Positions 45,551 to 55,065 of a DNA stretch of 64,000 nucleotides are shown in pieces. The DNA is taken from the NCBI RefSeq assembly GCF_023525255.1, contig NZ_CP073355.1, positions 1 to 64,000 on the forward strand, given 5' to 3'. The translations under genes were made by a program, and so were the position numbers. Position 1 is the stretch's first letter, and every line of letters starts with the position of its first letter. This DNA is from Thermospira aquatica (GTDB lineage: Bacteria; Spirochaetota; Brevinematia; Brevinematales; Thermospiraceae). The notes beneath the pieces are model-generated. The model was not told the origin of the DNA and ran no database searches. It saw only the letters and a list, made by a program, of their open reading frames with translations.

Positions 45551-46091
45551 ACATTCTTTCCTTGAGTTGTTCCCAGAGGAGATCTACATCACCCTCGACC
45601 ACAAGAGAACGTCGCAGTGGGGCATCAATAAATCCCTCTTCAAGCATCATGTCCAGCTGTTTCAAAAACCCATCAAAAAATCCCCGAAAATTCAGGATAG
45701 CAATCTCTCCGCGATAGAGTTCGAGCTTTTTCCAGGAGATGGCCTGACTGAGTTCCTCAAGTGTTCCAACCCCTCCCGGGATAGCAATCACGGCTCGGGA
45801 GAGCGCAAGCATCTGACGTTTCCGTTCGTCAATATCCTGCGTAATACGGAGTTCAGACAGTGATGGATACGCAACCTCAATATGCTGAAGAAACTCAGGC
45901 AAGATACCTATCGCCTTGCCATTATTTTTCACCACTGTTTCGGCAAGCTTGCCCATGAGTCCCACTGACGTACCCCCATAGACAAGCCCTACATTGTCTT
46001 TGACCAGCTTCTCTCCCAGTGATTGAACTATCTGCACGTACATGGGATCTTTTCCAAGCTGGGAGCCGCAAAATACAGTGACATAATGCAT
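45543..46091 (-). CDS. LOG-family nucleotide phosphoribohydrolase
   Basis: 182 aa. The Rossmann-like LOG family: VYGGTSVGLMGKLAETV, and the signature PGGVGTLEELSQAISWKKL. Members cleave cytokinin-type or ordinary nucleoside 5'-monophosphates to free base and ribose 5-phosphate. GGAGG sits before the ATG; overlaps recX by 8 bp. Confidence 0.88.
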   Translation of the reverse strand: MHYVTVFCGSQLGKDPMYVQIVQSLGEKLVKDNVGLVYGGTSVGLMGKLAETVVKNNGKAIGILPEFLQHIEVAYPSLSELRITQDIDERKRQMLALSRAVIAIPGGVGTLEELSQAISWKKLELYRGEIAILNFRGFFDGFLKQLDMMLEEGFIDAPLRRSLVVEGDVDLLWEQLKERMYG

Positions 46092-46133
46092 GTTCAGCCT
46101 CCAATTCCTTTCCTATCGCCTGACAAAAATCCT

Positions 46134-48599
46134 TTAGATAAACAGGTTGGTATCTGCTTTCTCCGCGGTTTCAAGGTAGGTAGCTACTCCACCAACTTCA
46201 ACACCATCAATAAGCTCTTCCTTGCGAATACCCATAAGATCCATCGACATCTGGCAAGCTATAAGCCTTGCTCCACCAGCGATGGCATTTTTGATCATGA
46301 TCTCAAGGGCATCCACTCGTTTTATCTTCATAAGGAATCGGATCATCTTTGGCCCCATTCCCATCATGTTCATGCGGGAAAGAGGAAGTTTAGTACTTCC
46401 ACGAGGAAGCATCCAACCAAACATCTTTTCCAGAAGATTTTTCTTGAGCTTTCGTACTTTTTTGGGTTTTCTCAGAATCGTAAGTCCCCAGAAGGTGAAA
46501 AACATCGTCACTTTTCTTCCCATGGCAAGAGCCCCATTGGCGATGATAAAGCTGGCTATTGCCTTGTCGAGATCACCGTCAAAAACAATGATGGTTTTCT
46601 CATTGCCGCTTGAAGTAACGACGGGAGCGCTGGTTTCCTCTCCCTTGATAATCACAGCATTCACAAGTCCTTTGTCCATAGAAAGGCTTTCTAAGCGGTT
46701 TCCTGTAACCTTTGCCCAGGAACCCACATCATTGTAGAACCCTGGGTCACTTGCCACTACCTCAAGCCTATCCCCGGGTCTCAGTTTATCGATCTCCTGT
46801 TTTACCCGCGAGATAGGTCCGGGACATTGAAGCCCACACACATCAAGCTTAATAGTTTTAGAGGGAAGCGAAACCTGCAAAGGTTTCGATACATGAACCC
46901 CTGTGTCCACCCCTTCCTCGAAAGTTGCCTCAGAAGAGGATTGTTTTTTCATCACAGCACTATACGTAAGATAGCCTCCGCTAAGATTGTACACCTCTTT
47001 GTAACCATTTTGCATGAGGATACGAGCAGCGATATACCCGCGAAGCCCCACACGACAGTAGACAATGATCTTTTTGTTTTTGGGAACTTCATGTAAACGC
47101 TCCCGTAAGCTATCCACAGGAATATTTACCGACCCCGGAATGGTTCCACTTGCAAACTCATGAGGGGTACGCACATCAAGAAGCAAAGCCCCTTCCTCTA
47201 CCAGTTTTGAAACCGCCTTGTAGTCTATGACATTCACTTTCCCCATGAGAACGTTCTCTGCCATAAAGCCTACCATATTGACAGGATCCTTTGCTGAAGA
47301 GAAAGGAGGCGCATACGCATGATCCCAATCAGTAAGATCGTCGATAGTTGCCCCCTTCAGAAGAGCCATGGCAAGCACATCAATACGCTTATCAACGCCA
47401 TCGTATCCTACTGCTTGAGCACCAAGGATTCTCCCATCCTCAGGTGAAAAGAGAAGTTTAAGGGAAAGTTGTGTAGCCCCAGGATAATATCCTGCATGGT
47501 GCCCGCCGTGGTAGAGAACACTTTTATAAGGAATTTTAGCCGCCTCAAGCGCTTTTTCGTTTGCTCCCGTCGTAGCCACTGTCTGGTCAAAAACCTTGGC
47601 AATAGCTGTGGCAAAATCTCCTTTATAAGGCTTCTTATGACCCAGAACAATATTGTCTGCGACCATACGCCCCTGCTGGTTAGCAGGCCAAGCAAGGGGT
47701 ATTGATTGAATATTTCCTGTGACTCTATGAGGTATTTCAATCGCGTCACCAATCGCGTAGATATCCGGATCAGAGGTCTGGAGATATTCATTAACCGAAA
47801 TCCCTCGTGTGCCAAGACGAAGCCCTGCATCTTTTGCCAATTTGGTTTCAGGTCTGACGCCAACAGACATCACCACCACATCGGTACGGAGCTCTTTTCC
47901 ACTTTTCAGGGTAACAACAAGCTCACTCCCATCCCGTCGAAAAGACTGGGCTGCCTCTTCGAGAAAGAGGGCCACACCTTTGGCACGCAAATGATCATGA
48001 ACAAGTGCTGCCATCTCGTAATCGATTACAATCATCACTTGAGGGGCAAGTTCAACCAAGGTAACCTGAAAACCTGCATGATGAAGGTTTTCAGCCATCT
48101 CGAGTCCAATAAACCCACCACCAATCACCACTGCCCGTTTTTGGGGTTTGTTGATCGCCTGAATATATTCTTTAATAGCAAAGGTATCTTCCACTGAACG
48201 GACAGTAAAAATTCCCTCACTCTCTATACCAGGAAGGGGTGGACGAACAGGTTCTGCCCCAGGAGAAAGGATCAGTTTATCGTAATTTTCGGTAAACTCT
48301 TCTCCTGTCACAAGGTTTTTTACACGAACTTGCTTTTTTTCTCTATCGATTCCCAAGACCTCATGTTTTACTCGAACGTTCACCCGAAAACGAGCGTGAA
48401 ATGCCTCTGGTGTTTGAACAAAAAGTTTCTCCTTTTCTGCGATTACTCCACCAACGTAATAGGGAAGCCCACAATTTGCATACGATATATATCCTCCCCG
48501 CTCAAAAACCGTAATTTCTGCTGTTTCATCAAGTCGACGGAGCCTGGCTGCTGCAGACATGCCCCCCGCAACACCGCCCACTATCACATATTTGGCCAT
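46134..48599 (-). CDS. CoA-disulfide reductase fused to rhodanese, TusA and DsrE domains
   Basis: 821 aa in the cytoplasm. FAD/NAD(P)H disulfide reductase (1-450) with the CoADR-type redox Cys43 in SYANCGLPYYVGG and GxGxxG sites near 9 and 160. Rhodanese domain (about 460-555) with Cys515 in VYCRVGLRGY. TusA-like domain (about 580-655) with Cys588 and Cys592 in LDVCGLQCPGP. DsrE-like domain (about 667-821, TIIVFDGDLDKAIASFIIANGA to the C-terminus). All are persulfide-handling parts, so it likely moves sulfane sulfur and reduces CoA disulfide or persulfide. The ATG at 48599 follows GGAGG; a longer frame to 48644 is rejected. First gene of a group with LOG, recX and MATE genes. Confidence 0.9.
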   Translation of the reverse strand: MAKYVIVGGVAGGMSAAARLRRLDETAEITVFERGGYISYANCGLPYYVGGVIAEKEKLFVQTPEAFHARFRVNVRVKHEVLGIDREKKQVRVKNLVTGEEFTENYDKLILSPGAEPVRPPLPGIESEGIFTVRSVEDTFAIKEYIQAINKPQKRAVVIGGGFIGLEMAENLHHAGFQVTLVELAPQVMIVIDYEMAALVHDHLRAKGVALFLEEAAQSFRRDGSELVVTLKSGKELRTDVVVMSVGVRPETKLAKDAGLRLGTRGISVNEYLQTSDPDIYAIGDAIEIPHRVTGNIQSIPLAWPANQQGRMVADNIVLGHKKPYKGDFATAIAKVFDQTVATTGANEKALEAAKIPYKSVLYHGGHHAGYYPGATQLSLKLLFSPEDGRILGAQAVGYDGVDKRIDVLAMALLKGATIDDLTDWDHAYAPPFSSAKDPVNMVGFMAENVLMGKVNVIDYKAVSKLVEEGALLLDVRTPHEFASGTIPGSVNIPVDSLRERLHEVPKNKKIIVYCRVGLRGYIAARILMQNGYKEVYNLSGGYLTYSAVMKKQSSSEATFEEGVDTGVHVSKPLQVSLPSKTIKLDVCGLQCPGPISRVKQEIDKLRPGDRLEVVASDPGFYNDVGSWAKVTGNRLESLSMDKGLVNAVIIKGEETSAPVVTSSGNEKTIIVFDGDLDKAIASFIIANGALAMGRKVTMFFTFWGLTILRKPKKVRKLKKNLLEKMFGWMLPRGSTKLPLSRMNMMGMGPKMIRFLMKIKRVDALEIMIKNAIAGGARLIACQMSMDLMGIRKEELIDGVEVGGVATYLETAEKADTNLFI

Positions 48600-48635
48600 A
48601 AAAGCCTCCTTTATTTTTCGATGTTTGATATTTAA

Positions 48636-48664
48636 AGTATACATCTTTTTTATTTTTTTAGCAA
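48636..48664 (-). promoter_or_regulatory. Promoter of the CoA-disulfide reductase fusion gene
   Basis: Minus strand TTGCTA (48659-48664), 17 bp, TATACT (48636-48641). Confidence 0.6.
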
Positions 48665-48951
48665 GGAAAAAACAAATAAATAGATTTTAATATGATTATT
48701 TTTTCATATAAAAGAGGAATATGTGATAAAAATACAAAAAATGAACGCTCTACCCTTTTTACAGTTTGTTATTTTGTAAGTCTCTCCCAAAATCAGGGAA
48801 TAGCCAATCGATTCTCCAGGTTCTGGCCAAAAGATCGTCAGAGGCCATTTCTCGGACTTTTAAATAGGAAAGAAAAGAAAGCCATCGTACCCAAAATACA
48901 ACCTCTTTTGTTCCCTGTGAAAACACGTCACACACCCACTTTTCAGATTTT
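48665..48951. other. Gene-free stretch
   Basis: Nothing is visible here beyond AT-rich spacer; short open frames do not look coding and the 19-mer is absent. Confidence 0.5.
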
Positions 48952-50166
48952 TTACGCAGGAAAAATTACCGTAAATACCGAACCCTCATCCTCTACACTC
49001 TGAACCGAAATCGTCGCCCCATAATATCCCAAAAACTTCTTCACCAGGAAAAGCCCAAGACCAGCCCCTTTATCATTGTGTTTTTCTGAACCAGGAACAC
49101 GATAAAACTGCTCAAAAATCAAACCCTGGAACTCCACAGGAATCCCTTTCCCTGTATCCTGAATCTCTATTATATGTCCACGATTATCGCTATAAGCGTA
49201 AATACGTATTTTCCCTTTTTCTCGATTATAATACACAGCATTGCTGATCAACTCATCAAAAATGGTACGAAAAACATCCTCATTCCCCCGCAAAAGAGGA
49301 AACTTCTCATGAAAAACAACCTCGACCTTAATATGACGCTTCTTGATTTCCTCTTCATAGTTTTTGAGAATACGATCAATCATATGGCAAATATTCACTT
49401 CCTTCTGGAAGATGTCCTCAATATTTGCCCCAATCTTTCCCAGATTAAGAGATTTTTCCAGGGTGAGATAAATCTGAGAAAGTCGACGATAAATCTCTCC
49501 AAAATGTGATACACATCCCTCAGGAACAGCAGATTCTATTTCATTCATAAAATGAAGCGTTTTTTCCAGGGGATTTTCAATATTCGCTGTAATTTGCCTT
49601 ACTATTTCATTTTTAAAATTGGCAAGTTTCAAGAGTTCAAGTTGTTGCATTCTCATTGTCTCATACATCTGCCTATAATAAAGAGAAAGACTGGCTTGAA
49701 CTACCAGAATATGGATCAGATCAATATCCAGCCGCTCCGAATGATTTCGAACGTCAGCATAGAATATGCCATACAAAGTCTTTTCACGTGTCACAGGGAG
49801 AACCAGATACGTAAGAAAAACCTCGTTGCCATCCAGAACAACTGGAATCCTTCTCTGCATCCAGCGTAAACTCAATGACGACTCAAGAATATCTGAAACA
49901 ATCTGAGTAAAATACGATCGATGTCGTTCCTCTTCGGTGATACCTTTTGACACTCCCCACCGAAGCCCTTTCCCCTTTTCAAAACGGTAATACACCACCC
50001 GTTCAAAACCAAAAAGCTCAACAAAAGCTTCTAAAAAGATCTGAAGAAGTATATCTTCATTCTCTTCAAGATCACAGTTCTGCACGCGGATCAACACCTC
50101 TAAAAGCCTATCCTTCAGCTGAAGCTCACGAAACGCAAAGTCAAGAAGAGGATTTTTCTTTGCCAT
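48952..50166 (-). CDS. GAF-like/histidine-kinase-like protein lacking the phosphoacceptor His
   Basis: 404 aa, soluble. Residues about 20-165 form a GAF-like sensor; about 185-250 a helical dimerisation-like region; about 285-404 a full ATPase domain with N-box ELISNAVYYN, IQDTGKGIP, FEQFYRV and GAGLGLFLVKK. The H-box region reads QITANIENPL (191-200), where kinases have SHELRTPL-type sequence; the His position is Ala194. It may bind ATP and act as a pseudokinase, or pass phosphate by another residue. No response regulator is adjacent. Last gene of the long minus-strand run. Confidence 0.8.
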   Translation of the reverse strand: MAKKNPLLDFAFRELQLKDRLLEVLIRVQNCDLEENEDILLQIFLEAFVELFGFERVVYYRFEKGKGLRWGVSKGITEEERHRSYFTQIVSDILESSLSLRWMQRRIPVVLDGNEVFLTYLVLPVTREKTLYGIFYADVRNHSERLDIDLIHILVVQASLSLYYRQMYETMRMQQLELLKLANFKNEIVRQITANIENPLEKTLHFMNEIESAVPEGCVSHFGEIYRRLSQIYLTLEKSLNLGKIGANIEDIFQKEVNICHMIDRILKNYEEEIKKRHIKVEVVFHEKFPLLRGNEDVFRTIFDELISNAVYYNREKGKIRIYAYSDNRGHIIEIQDTGKGIPVEFQGLIFEQFYRVPGSEKHNDKGAGLGLFLVKKFLGYYGATISVQSVEDEGSVFTVIFPA

Positions 50167-50200
50167 ACCCCCACTCTCTTTTGGGATTTACTAAAACCAG

Positions 50201-50821
50201 TTATTGCTGAATCTTCTCCCAACCTATGACAGCCGTGATACTTTTCTCAGGGTGAAGAATATGACTCTCCGGTTGAGAAGAAAGCCCTATCTCCTCCGCA
50301 TGCAAAAAATCAAGCAGTTGTGGTTGTACTTTCAGCTTCCAATCCCCATAGCCAGGACTAAAACGCATCGTAGGTCCATACCCAAACCTCAGGCGTTCCC
50401 TCACAAGAATAGCCTGCATCCAATCCACAAAATGCTCCACTGCCTCACTGGCTATGGCATCCAGAATAGCTGCCTGAGTCACCTCCTGCTGTGCTATCAG
50501 TTTTTCTATAGTTTCTATCACCCCGTATCCAAGAGTTGCAGCACACACCGTCACCTCTTCACTTCGCGCCAGAACCGTTGCCAATTTCCTGGATACCAGC
50601 GCTATTCCCCCTGCTAAAATGATAGTATCCTCTGTGCGCTGCACCACAGGAACAGTATCTACAACTCCTTTCGCCTCAAGAAGATTTTCATAAGCTGAAA
50701 TCGCGTGCTCAATCCTCTGGCGCCAATCCGCCACATCCGTTTTGTGTGGATTATACCCCAGCCTCCCCAGAACAGCGCCAACATCAGGCAAACTACACTG
50801 AAGTCGAAACAGTCTTCGCAT
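50201..50821 (-). CDS. Cobalamin-dependent methionine synthase activation-domain-like protein
   Basis: 206 aa. The C-terminal [21 protein letters not shown] ... [17 protein letters not shown] block matches the MetH reactivation (AdoMet-binding) domain, here as a free-standing protein, and [19 protein letters not shown] is seen in such stand-alone forms. It probably supports reductive activation of a corrinoid enzyme encoded elsewhere. ATG 50821 lies within the end of glyQ (29-bp overlap); the longer frame to 50887 is less likely. Confidence 0.75.
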   Translation of the reverse strand: MRRLFRLQCSLPDVGAVLGRLGYNPHKTDVADWRQRIEHAISAYENLLEAKGVVDTVPVVQRTEDTIILAGGIALVSRKLATVLARSEEVTVCAATLGYGVIETIEKLIAQQEVTQAAILDAIASEAVEHFVDWMQAILVRERLRFGYGPTMRFSPGYGDWKLKVQPQLLDFLHAEEIGLSSQPESHILHPEKSITAVIGWEKIQQ

Positions 50822-51689
50822 CTTTGAGTAATGGAAAACCAAGGGATTCACGCTTTTTGTAGTAAGCCTGGGCACAAAGCGAAGCAAGCCGACGAACCCT
50901 GAGAATGTACCCCTCTCTCTGAGTTACAGAGATGGCATTTCGCGCATCGAGAATATTAAAGACATGCGAACACTTCATCGTAAGATCATAGGCAGGCAAA
51001 ACGGCATCCGCCTCAAGCGCCTTTTCACATTCCTTCTCAAAGTCGTCAAATAACCTTCGGTACAACTCTATATCCGCGATCTCAAAGTGGTATCGCGAAA
51101 ACTCTACTTCTTCCTGCTTTTGCAAATCGCCATAGGTAAACTGTTCATTCCACTGAATATCAAAAACATTGTTTTTATTCTGGAGATACATGGCAATGCG
51201 TTCCGTCCCATAGGTAATCTCTACAGGTATCGAGGGAAGATCAAGCCCTCCTACCTGTTGAAAATAGGTAAACTGGGTTATCTCCATTCCATTCAACCAC
51301 ACCTCCCAACCGAGTCCCCATGCCCCAAGGGTCGGAGATTCCCAATCATCATGAACAAAACGAATATCCTGATGGCTCAGATCCAGTCCTAACTCTTCCA
51401 GACTCTTGAGATACAGCTCTTGAATATTATCTGGAGAAGGTTTCATGATCACCTGAAACTGAAAATAATATCCCAACCGATTAGGATTCTCTCCATAACG
51501 CCCATCTGCTGGACGTCTCGACGGCTCTACATACGCTACATTCCACGGCTCGGGGCCAATCGCCCTGAGAAAAGTATCAGGATTAAAAGTGCCAGCCCCT
51601 TTTTCCAGATCATACGGCTCACGGATAAGACAACCTTGCTCACCCCAAAACTTTTTCAAACGAAAAATGATCTCCTGATAGGTCAGCAT
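50793..51689 (-). CDS. glyQ: Glycyl-tRNA synthetase alpha subunit
   Basis: 298 aa, class II synthetase catalytic subunit of the alpha2beta2 type. [68 protein letters not shown] and [18 protein letters not shown] are diagnostic. AAGGAG precedes the ATG. The beta subunit glyS is not next to it, which is unusual; the following gene is the MetH-activation-like gene. Confidence 0.95.
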   Translation of the reverse strand: MLTYQEIIFRLKKFWGEQGCLIREPYDLEKGAGTFNPDTFLRAIGPEPWNVAYVEPSRRPADGRYGENPNRLGYYFQFQVIMKPSPDNIQELYLKSLEELGLDLSHQDIRFVHDDWESPTLGAWGLGWEVWLNGMEITQFTYFQQVGGLDLPSIPVEITYGTERIAMYLQNKNNVFDIQWNEQFTYGDLQKQEEVEFSRYHFEIADIELYRRLFDDFEKECEKALEADAVLPAYDLTMKCSHVFNILDARNAISVTQREGYILRVRRLASLCAQAYYKKRESLGFPLLKDAKTVSTSV

Positions 51690-51765
51690 ACTTACTCCTT
51701 TTTTCCTGTGCTCTTATTATGCAACAACTTCACATTTTTTTCAAATTTTAAACTTAAAAGCTCTC

Positions 51766-52870
51766 TTACCTTTTCTGAGACAACATCATCTTGAGATACG
51801 CCATAATAAAATCGTCCAGATCTCCATCCATCACTGCCTGGATATTCCCAACCTCCACATCTGTGCGATGGTCCTTCACCATCGTATACGGCTGAAAAAC
51901 ATAGCTTCTGATCTGGTTTCCCCATTCGATGTTTTTTTTCTCTGGCTGAAGCTTCGCAAGCTCAGCATCTCGTTTTTGTCTTTCATGCTCATAGAGTTTT
52001 GAACGTAGCATCCGCATCGCCATTTCGCGGTTTTGCAGCTGAGATCGTTCTACCTGACAGGCTACCACAATCCCTGTTGGAATATGGGTAATACGAACAG
52101 CAGACTCCGTCTTGTTGACATACTGACCACCAGCCCCTCCTGCCCTATACGTATCAATACGAAGATCATCAGGGTTGATCTCCACTTCTATATCATCATC
52201 CACCTCGGGGGTAACGGTTACAGCACAAAAAGACGTTTGTCGTTTGTTATTGGCATTAAAAGGAGAGAGCCGAACAAGCCTATGGATACCGCTTTCCGCC
52301 TTGAGATACCCATACGCATAACGCCCCTTGATATAAAGGGTAGCATCCTTGATACCTGCCACCTCTCCGGGATCGTAGTTTACCACCTCAACAGAAAACC
52401 CATGACGTTCCGCCCATCGCTGATACATGCGCAAAAGCATCTCTCCCCAATCCTGAGACTCCGTGCCCCCAGCTCCCGGATGAATATTAAGAAACGCATT
52501 TCCCTTGTCCACTTCCTCAGAAAAAAGCATGTACAATTCGAGTTGTTTGAGTTCTTTTAAAAGCTTATCATATTCCTTGTTTAATTCTTCCAGCATGGTA
52601 TCATCATTTTCCTCTTCAGCAAGAAGAACCATATCCTTCAACTCTTCAAGCTTTTTACGAAAGCTAACCCAATCTTCGATTTCTTTCTGAAGATCACTTA
52701 ACCTCTTTTGAAGCTCGCTGTATTTCTTATGATCCTGCCAGAGAGTTTCATCCTGAAGCCGAGTAGAGAGTGTCTGAGTTTCTGCCTGCATGCCATCGAT
52801 GTCAAAGTACCCTCCAGTTTTCAAGAAATTGCTCTTCCATAGCCTCAAGCTTTTCAAAAAGTGCTCCCAT
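51766..52870 (-). CDS. prfB: Peptide chain release factor 2, programmed +1 frameshift
   Basis: Recognises UGA and UAA stop codons. Frame 0 starts at ATG 52870 (AGGAG upstream), gives [19 protein letters not shown] and RVL, and reaches an in-frame TGA at 52804-52802. Skipping one base and reading GAC (52803-52801) enters the main frame ([10 protein letters not shown]...), which ends at 51766; total about 367 aa. The GGQ catalytic motif ([17 protein letters not shown]) is intact. Confidence 0.95.
52801..52815 (-). promoter_or_regulatory. prfB recoding site
   Basis: Minus strand GGAGGGTACTTTGAC: a Shine-Dalgarno-like GGAGG (52811-52815) three bases before CTT-TGA-C. This is the classic arrangement by which RF2 senses its own level: low RF2 allows slippage on CTTT. 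Confidence 0.93.
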
Positions 52871-52880
52871 ACCTCTACTC

Positions 52881-53387
52881 CTAAGAAATTTGCTCAATTA
52901 TTATATAATACTCTCCATGAGAAATCAAGAAAAACAAGTAATACATTACCAAGAGACGACTTCGTGCTGAACGATACTTGATCTGAATACCCGAAAATGG
53001 TTGAGAAATCCACTCTACAAGTTCATGGTTAATGGCATATCCCTCTGCCGACTGAACGTCTACAGGTTCTAGATCTAGCCGTTTTGCCCAGTGTTCAACG
53101 GTAACAATATCGTTGGCACCAATACACCGCCATCCATCAGCATGTTTCTCCAGTCCAATTAGATCCTGCAACATTGCCAGAAGAAAACGTTCCTGGACAT
53201 GAAATAACCTCAATGTCCCCTCTTCTATACTCACTCCGAGAATATTTTTCACCAAGGGATAAGCCACTCCCACTTCTATATTCTCATCCTCTGACTTACC
53301 AAGCCGTTGTCGAAGATACTGCTTTGTCACCGGTATGATAAGCCCATGCATCAACTCCGTATTCCAGCAACCCCAACGCTTCCTCAT
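52881..53387 (-). CDS. Hypothetical protein
   Basis: 168 aa, not recognised. Soluble, no signal peptide; contains [22 protein letters not shown] and a C-terminal hydrophobic stretch ([20 protein letters not shown]). GGAGA lies before ATG 53387, and it begins 2 bp after the cyclase stop. Ten bases separate it from the prfB start, so it is likely co-transcribed with both. Confidence 0.65.
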   Translation of the reverse strand: MRKRWGCWNTELMHGLIIPVTKQYLRQRLGKSEDENIEVGVAYPLVKNILGVSIEEGTLRLFHVQERFLLAMLQDLIGLEKHADGWRCIGANDIVTVEHWAKRLDLEPVDVQSAEGYAINHELVEWISQPFSGIQIKYRSARSRLLVMYYLFFLISHGEYYIIIEQIS

Positions 53388-53388
53388 A

Positions 53389-55062
53389 TTACTTCTCCAA
53401 CAAGGTCTCTGCCCCATCCCAAACACTGGGTGGGTTAGCATGATAGTATTCACAACGTTCGATATACATATACGCGAGATAATCCTGGGGATCCTGCTTC
53501 ACACATTCTTGAAAAACAGCAAGGCCACCAGTAAAATCGCCAGCAAGATAACGACGAAGCCCCTCTTCAAAACGCGTAAAGTATTCTATCCTATCCTCTA
53601 CTTCCGAAAGAACAAACGGCTGGTATATTCGAACGGGTTTATCTTTTCCTTTCACTCTTACAAAGTCCAACAAACGGAAAAAATACCCTTCCTGACTTTT
53701 CAAAGCTGCTCTGGTAAACTCGCTAATAACAAGAGAGGCTTTATACTTTTTTGTAAGCCCCTCAAGACGGGATGCAAGGTTCACCGTATCTCCTATAACG
53801 GTATAATCTACTTTGTTTTCACTCCCAATATTGCCAACAATAGCCTCCCCTGTGTTGATACCTATCCCGATTTTAAAGGTGATTCCGTACTTCTCCTCTG
53901 CCATGGCATTGAACACCTTCAGTCCCTCCTGCATAGCAAAGGCTGCCTGCAGTGCCTGATCAACATCATCCTCGTGCTGAACAGGTGCCCCAAATATCGC
54001 CATAATCGCATCACCAATATACTTATCAATAATACCATTATGTTGTCTGATCCGTTCATCCATAATGCTAAAATACTGGTTAAGCACCGTCACAAGAAAA
54101 TCCGGGGCAAATTGTTCCGAAATATGGGTAAAATCCCGGATATCCGAAAAAAGTACCGTAACCTCCTGTTTTGTGCCAATAAGCATCGTCTCCGAAGAGA
54201 TATTCAATATACGGTTAATCACCTCTGTAGGAACATATTTCTGAAAAATAAAACGTATTTTCTCCTCTTTATTTTTCGCCTGGATAGTCTGATAAGCGTA
54301 GTTTTTTATCTGATGATAAGCGAGTTCGAGATCTCTCACCATGGTATTAAAGGCATACGCAAGATACCCTATCTCATCATTGTATTCCACACGAGCTCGT
54401 TTCGACAGATCTCTGGTTTCTGATATGCTTTCAATGGTTTCCACGAGATGTCCCACCGGTTTCATGAGATGACGCACATAGGAAAGCATCACTACCGTAG
54501 CTATCACGACAGAAATCACAAGTATCACACCAATATACCAGAGAATGGCATTCACAGGACGGTAAAACTCTTCTCTCTCATTCGCTAGAAGGAGAAAAAT
54601 CTCCGCATCAGAGAAATAAATCCCCACACCCACATAATCTTTTCCCTTGGCTTTAAACTCAATCCATCCCCCTTCCTTTTCTACCAGTTTGGTATAAAGA
54701 GAGGTAAACTCCTCTGGCATCATATCCACACTGCTACGAATCTTTTGCCCATCACGAGAAAGGATAAAAAATCCCCCTTTGGCCCCCGAAAGAGTCCCAA
54801 GTCCATAGGAATAAAGAGATTCGTACAGGCTCTCTTTATCGATAAGCTGTATCTCTTTAGCCAGAGAAAACTGTCGTGTCGTATATTTGTAAATATCCAT
54901 CACTTTATAGCCTAAAAATTCCTTGGCTATCGCGGTAACACCATTACGAGCGGTATAATAGGCCATAAAACCCACAAATACCACTGTAAGAATAAGCAGG
55001 GGCAACATAACAAACACAATTTTTTTTCGAAAAACTGCTTTTTGTTTCTTCTGTCTTTTCAT
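53389..55062 (-). CDS. Membrane-bound class III adenylate/guanylate cyclase
   Basis: 557 aa. Two transmembrane helices (about 15-37 and 175-200) flank an extracytoplasmic sensor; then a HAMP domain (about 198-250) and a class III cyclase domain (about 290-480) with VLFSDIRDFTHISEQF (metal Asp), IDKYIGDAIMAIFGAP (metal Asp), VDYTVIGDTVNLASRLEG (substrate and transition-state region). The C-terminal 60 residues look like a TPR-type helix pair (LRRYLAGDFTGGLAVFQECVKQDPQDYLAY). Makes cAMP or cGMP; specificity not decided. Three bases separate it from the upstream gene. Confidence 0.9.
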   Translation of the reverse strand: MKRQKKQKAVFRKKIVFVMLPLLILTVVFVGFMAYYTARNGVTAIAKEFLGYKVMDIYKYTTRQFSLAKEIQLIDKESLYESLYSYGLGTLSGAKGGFFILSRDGQKIRSSVDMMPEEFTSLYTKLVEKEGGWIEFKAKGKDYVGVGIYFSDAEIFLLLANEREEFYRPVNAILWYIGVILVISVVIATVVMLSYVRHLMKPVGHLVETIESISETRDLSKRARVEYNDEIGYLAYAFNTMVRDLELAYHQIKNYAYQTIQAKNKEEKIRFIFQKYVPTEVINRILNISSETMLIGTKQEVTVLFSDIRDFTHISEQFAPDFLVTVLNQYFSIMDERIRQHNGIIDKYIGDAIMAIFGAPVQHEDDVDQALQAAFAMQEGLKVFNAMAEEKYGITFKIGIGINTGEAIVGNIGSENKVDYTVIGDTVNLASRLEGLTKKYKASLVISEFTRAALKSQEGYFFRLLDFVRVKGKDKPVRIYQPFVLSEVEDRIEYFTRFEEGLRRYLAGDFTGGLAVFQECVKQDPQDYLAYMYIERCEYYHANPPSVWDGAETLLEK

Positions 55063-55065
55063 AAC

